Shown here piece after piece: positions 59,926 through 64,000 of a stretch of DNA of 64,000 nt. The stretch covers positions 48,099,780-48,163,779 of the forward strand of contig CM034532.1 in assembly GCA_020002185.1 (NCBI GenBank). Direction: 5' to 3'. The position numbers were made by a program, and so were the translations under genes. Position 1 is the stretch's first letter. Every line of letters begins with the position of its first letter. The DNA is from Paraescarpia echinospica (Eukaryota > Annelida > Polychaeta > Sabellida > Siboglinidae). The notes under the pieces are model-generated. The model was not told the DNA's origin. It did not search any database and saw only the letters and a list, made by a program, of their open reading frames with translations.

Positions 59926-60381
59926 TAATGCATGCAACAAACATAGGCACATTATAATTATAAATTAACACCAGCATATGACAATAGCAAATTATAGGTT
60001 TACGTTTTGCGCGGTACTCTTTCGTGCGATGTGAAGTGACGTCATGGCTGATGCGGCATATATGAAAATAGAAACCAGATAACATTAAACTGATCACATC
60101 ATAGCAAGGAGATATTCCGACCGATATCATAAAATTCACAATTAATAAGCAAAATTAAAAAGAAATAATACATTGTATAACGGCTCCTATACTTGACTAC
60201 ATTGTAACTGCATACATATCTATTGCTTGGTAAATGATTCGTATAATGTCCGCTGAATTCGGGGTGATGATGTGTTTCTTTGCGACTGAAAACAGACAAA
60301 GTGAAACTAAACAAGAGCTAACACTGTCATATTAGAATCGACACCATGCCTGTAGAGGCTGCGACGTGAAACGTCAATTAC

Positions 60382-60446
60382 CTGGCCCGTGACCCTGAGT
60401 AGGGACCCTTTCCGGGTAGTGGCAGCCGGGTCAGCTGCGCCCGGGA
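60382..60446 (-). other. Possible micro-exon A
   Basis: Acceptor CCCTGCCCTTAGCTAG and donor CCAG|GTAATT on the minus strand; the open frame reads PGAADPAATTRKGSLLRVTG. Both ends recur around the minisatellite block at 60592-61201. Confidence 0.35.
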
Positions 60447-60591
60447 CTAGCTAAGGGCAGGGACGACCACACCCTGGACTGCGTAACCTTATGCAGCCTA
60501 CTACCATAGAAGCTGAAAGGCAATACATATTAGTTAATAATTAGCGAAAGAAGAAAACAAGAAAAAAGAAGAAGGTTAACTGGCCTGTCAC

Positions 60592-61201
60592 CTTGGGTTC
60601 TCTTCTGCGTCCTCTTCCGGTTCCTCGTCTATGTCCTTTTTTGCGTCCTCTTCGGCACTCTCTTCTGTGTCCTTTTCTGCGTCGTCTTCTGCACTCTCTT
60701 CTGCATCCTCTTCCGGGTCCTCTTCTGTGTCCTCTTCTGCACTTTTTTCTACATTCTCTTCTGCGTCCTCTTCCGTGTCCTCTTTTGCGTCCTCTTCTGC
60801 ATTATCTTCTGCGTCCTCTTTCGGTTCCCCTTCTGTGTCTGTTTCTGCGTCCTCTTCTCCGTTCTCTTCTGCGTTCTCTTCTGTGTCCGCTTCGGCGTCT
60901 TCTTCTGCACTCTCTCCTGCGTCCTCTTCTGTGTCCTTTTCTGCGTGCTCTTCTGCACTCTCTTCTGCGTCCTCTTCCGGGTCCTCTTATGCACTCTTTT
61001 CTACATTATCTTCCGTGTCCTCTTCTGCGTCCTCTTATGCACTCTCTTCTGCATTCTCGTATGCATCCACTTCCGGTTCCCCTTTTGTGTCTGCTTCTGC
61101 GTCCTCTTCTGCATTCTCTTGTGTCCTCTTCTGCGTCCTCTTCTGTGTCCCATTTTGCGCCTCTTCTGCACTCTCTCCTGCGTCCTCTTCTGCGTCCGGA
61201 A
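60592..61201. repeat. TCTTCTGCG/TCC minisatellite embedded in a copy of micro-exon A
   Basis: About 600 bp of degenerate TCCTCTTCTGCG, TGCACTCTCTTC and similar units. All three plus-strand frames are open simply because the pyrimidine-rich unit has no stop (frames of 211, 192 and 86 codons); the minus frames (EEDAEE- and QKRTQKRT-type) are interrupted by TAA. The flanks match the two ends of block A (CCTGTCACCTT and CCGGAACTAGGTAAGGGCAG), so the repeat appears to have expanded inside a duplicated module. Confidence 0.8.
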
Positions 61202-61880
61202 CTAGGTAAGGGCAGGGACGAACATTAAAACCATTATTATTATTAAATGTTACATACACGGGCAGCTTTAGGGAGCGACGTGGACCCCCACAACTTGTTA
61301 ATGCTGCTTTACTCGCGATTACGTGTTAGTATTGTTTCTACTTGTCCTACCCCACCCCTACCCATAACCCATATCTTTGTTTGTTGCATTTCCGTCGTTG
61401 ACATTAATGCGGCACAGACGACATGATGAATGTCATATGCAGCGTGTCTCCTGACAGTCTCACCCGTTGTCTTACACACTGTCTCTAATGACGCTATAAC
61501 TGTGTATTATTAAACAACATGTTGGTATGTAAAATGTTACAGTTTACGCCCATCGCTCGCAACTCGCAATCACATAGATCTATTTAAATGCAAACATATA
61601 TGCGACCGGATAAATGGGATGGAGGGAGAGCCTTCATTTTCCATAAAGGGACTGTTATAGTATGCTTAATAACGTGAACACAAAAACATTCACTGATATA
61701 AAATGGCAAACCGGAAGTCCCGCTATGAGAACCACCATAACCATTTATCTCCGTCATTTAGAATTGTTTACAATAATTACCCGCTAAACCCACAAAACTA
61801 AGGGTGTTTGCTTGTTTTATTGTCAGTCGCCAGAGGCCACCACTCTACAGTGAGTACACGACTTGGGTGAAGACAGTCAC
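61202..61880. other. Non-coding
   Basis: No gene recognised. A partial third copy of the CCAGAGGCCACCACTCTACA motif lies at about 61830. Confidence 0.5.
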
Positions 61881-62674
61881 TTACTGTCAGTCACCAGAGG
61901 CCACCACTCTACAGTGAAAACAATTTAAAGCCTAACCTAGTTACAAACAAGAAAACCATGATATATACAGTACTAATGTAATTTAAACACTTCCAATGTA
62001 GTCAAAAATCAATACAAAATCACAATTACGGTATATTTGTTTGCAATAGGGTCTATATTATGGCACTTGATTTTTGAACATCTACAATCTGCTGGAATAT
62101 TTTGTAATGAGCTCATTGTAGTCATACGTGGACTCAGCCAGTCAGCCAGTCAGCCGACCAGCCAGTCAGTCTGTATGTCTGTATGTCTGCATGTCTATTT
62201 GTCAGTCAGTCAGTCAGTCAGTCAGTCAGTCACCACTCTACAATCAGAGTCACACGACAGGGTGAAGAGTTAGTCACTTACTGTCAGTCACCAGAGGCCA
62301 CCACTCTACAGTGAAAACAATTTAAAGCCTAACCTAGTTACAAACAAGAAAACCATGATATATACAGTACTAATGTAATTTAAACACTTCCAATGTTGTC
62401 AAAAATCAATACAAAATCACAATTACGGTATATTTGTTTGCAATAGGGTCTATATTATGGCACTTGATTTTTGAACATCTACAATCTGCTGGAATATTTT
62501 GTAATGAGCTCATTGTAGTCATACGTGGACTCAGCCAGTCAGCCAGTCAGCCGACCAGCCAGTCAGTCTGTATGTCTGTATGTCTGTATGTCTGCATGTC
62601 TATTTGTCAGTCAGTCAGTCAGTCAGTCAGTCAGCCAATCAGTCAATCAGTCGGTCAGTCGGTCAGCCAGTTAG
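61881..62674 (+). repeat. 397-bp tandem duplication
   Basis: TTACTGTCAG at 61881 recurs at 62278; the copies are almost identical (for example AATGTAGTC versus AATGTTGTC). Each copy ends in a TCAG/TCTG microsatellite, which is greatly expanded after the second. The open frames (MFAIGSILWHLIFEHLQSAG...) are identical because of the duplication; no homology recognised. Confidence 0.95.
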
Positions 62675-62694
62675 TCGGTCAATCAGTCAGTCAG

Positions 62695-62725
<31 letters not shown>

Positions 62726-63090
62726 GTCAGTCAGACAGTCAGTCAGTCAATCAGTCCGCCTGTCTGACTGTCTGTCTGTCTGTCTGTCTGTCTGTATGTA
62801 TGTCTGTCTGTCTGTGTCTGTATGTATGTCTGTCTGTCTGTCAGTCAGTCAGCCAGTTAGTCAGTCAATCAGTCAGTCAGTCAGTCAGTCAGTCAATAAG
62901 TCAGTCAGTCAGCCAGTTAATCAGTCAGTCAGTCTGTATGCCTGCCTGCCTGCCTACTGTCTGTCTGTCTGTCTGTCTGTCTGTCAGTCTTTCAGCCAAC
63001 CAGCCAGTCAGCCAGTCAACCAGTCAGTCAGTCAGTCGGCCAGCCGGTCAGCCGGCCAGTCAGTCAGTCAGTCAGTCAGTCAGTCAGTCG
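62533..63090. repeat. Compound tetranucleotide microsatellite (TCAG, TCAA, TCTG)
   Basis: More than 500 bp of CAGT, CAAT and CTGT units in blocks. SQSVSQSV- and VCLSVCLS-type open frames are repeat artefacts. Confidence 0.97.
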
Positions 63091-63224
63091 ACGTTGAACA
63101 ACGTTTGCCCCCGTAGTTCATTGCGTAGGGACTTTTGTCACAATTCCAGTTTTGTTATATTTAACAAGATTGAACACGAGAGAATGATTCCCAGGCGGCG
63201 ATTGAACAAGGAAGCCTTCTAAGG

Positions 63225-64000
63225 GCTAATTGAGAGTCCAATATTTGTTTATCTCCGTGGATCCCATCCTTTCTGAGGTTTTTGGTGATTTTGTTTTCAA
63301 ACACATCCACGCTGTTTGCACCCACACAAACAGCAGATACTATGTTACATTCATTTACTCGCTGTTAGACTGAATATGTTCTGGTAACTAATCAACACTA
63401 TTCCTTCACTAATGCTGCTACATCTTCTCTAGTCCTCCTCTGTTTCTCAACTGTAAAAACAGACTTCTATCAATATTTGTCATAACAATTCAAAATCTTA
63501 GCACTTTTCATTTGATCTCCTCTTAGTCTCCTGGTCTCTAGTGTTGTTAGACCACATTCTTTTAGGCGTATTTCACAACTAAGGTTTCTCAGTTCTGAAA
63601 TAACTTTAGTCATTCTCCTCTATACTAATTTTAGAATACATATGTCGGTCCTACGACATGGTCTCCACGCTTATATACTGTATATTCTAAAGGAGACCTT
63701 CCCAACTCTTACTTTATACAGCGACATAATTAGGTGTTTCCTTTTATAGTTTTACATTATATTTTTGTTAACGAACCAAATTATTTGATTTTCCGTCGAA
63801 GTTGCCATCCAGCACGCCTCTGAAACTTTCATATCAACCCACTTTGTTATTCTTTTCTTGTATGGAAGTACATAGAACAGTATATCCTAATTTATATTGT
63901 ACGTTCCCATGCCATGCTTGTCCCAAAGTTGAATAACGTGTCTGCTTTGCTTAGGAAGTACACGGCCTGTCGCTCATTCCGTATACGGTATATACACGTC
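63225..64000 (-). mobile_element. CR1-like LINE remnant, C-terminal part, runs off right edge
   Basis: Read on the minus strand: KLV*RRMTKVISELRNLS, then CEIRLKECGLTTLETRRLRG and FENKITKNLRKDG, closely matching the LINE at 35700-38130 (ATKMIPNLRDLNYEIRLKEC, LTTLETRRLRGDQ). Stops and small frame changes show it is dead. 5' part lies beyond the window. Confidence 0.85.

Noticed and set aside
62434..63222. 262-codon ORF with SQSVSQSV and VCLSVCLS runs
   Set aside because: Translation of a tetranucleotide microsatellite; the same N-terminal reading occurs in both copies of the tandem duplication.

Overview
Animal (metazoan) nuclear DNA, probably from an aquatic invertebrate. Two conserved housekeeping genes are split by GT-AG introns, CpG is not depleted, and the rest is crowded with LINEs, hAT and pogo-like DNA transposons, one Gypsy LTR element, MITEs and long satellites. 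I cannot fix the phylum. There is no rRNA gene, convincing tRNA gene, CRISPR array or bacterial-type operon.

Layout. (1) 1-3238, minus strand: one reading frame stays open for more than 1,070 codons and leaves the window at the left edge. It has no identified homologue. It encodes a disordered, Ser/Thr/Pro/Arg-rich, probably nuclear protein with two PLDLS (CtBP-binding-type) motifs, a basic nuclear-localisation-like patch, 17 copies of an octapeptide and a thrice-used SPKMART-like motif. Possible 5' exons lie at 3506-3634 and 6203-6280. (2) 6.8-8.0 kb: a very long (GT)n tract, (CA)n, and a 26-copy 36-bp minisatellite. (3) 10.9-13.3 kb: a LINE tail and a decayed pogo/Jerky-like transposase ending in a PHD-like finger. 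(4) 15.0-16.3 kb: two splice-bounded exon-like blocks with stop codons. (5) 17.0-28.3 kb: a nested transposon nest. A ZMYM1-like hAT abuts a ZBED5-like hAT that is itself split by a LINE and by a complete Gypsy/Mag-like element with 158-bp LTRs. (6) 28.3-39.2 kb: mostly non-coding, with a MITE, and a CR1-like LINE broken by another MITE. (7) 39.3-44.4 kb: ATP6AP2 (prorenin receptor / V-ATPase accessory protein), 8 exons, plus strand. (8) 47.2-52.9 kb: OMA1 (mitochondrial zinc protease), 8 exons, plus strand. (9) 53-64 kb: a MITE with a LINE tail inside it, a ~310-bp inverted repeat around a LINE, a cluster of short exon-like blocks on the minus strand, a TCTTCTGCG-type minisatellite, a 397-bp tandem duplication, a TCAG/TCTG microsatellite and a final LINE remnant.

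ATP6AP2 and OMA1 are independent host genes (V-ATPase assembly; inner-membrane quality control) arranged head to tail about 2.8 kb apart. All exon joins below were read by hand from splice consensus and frame, without transcript support.
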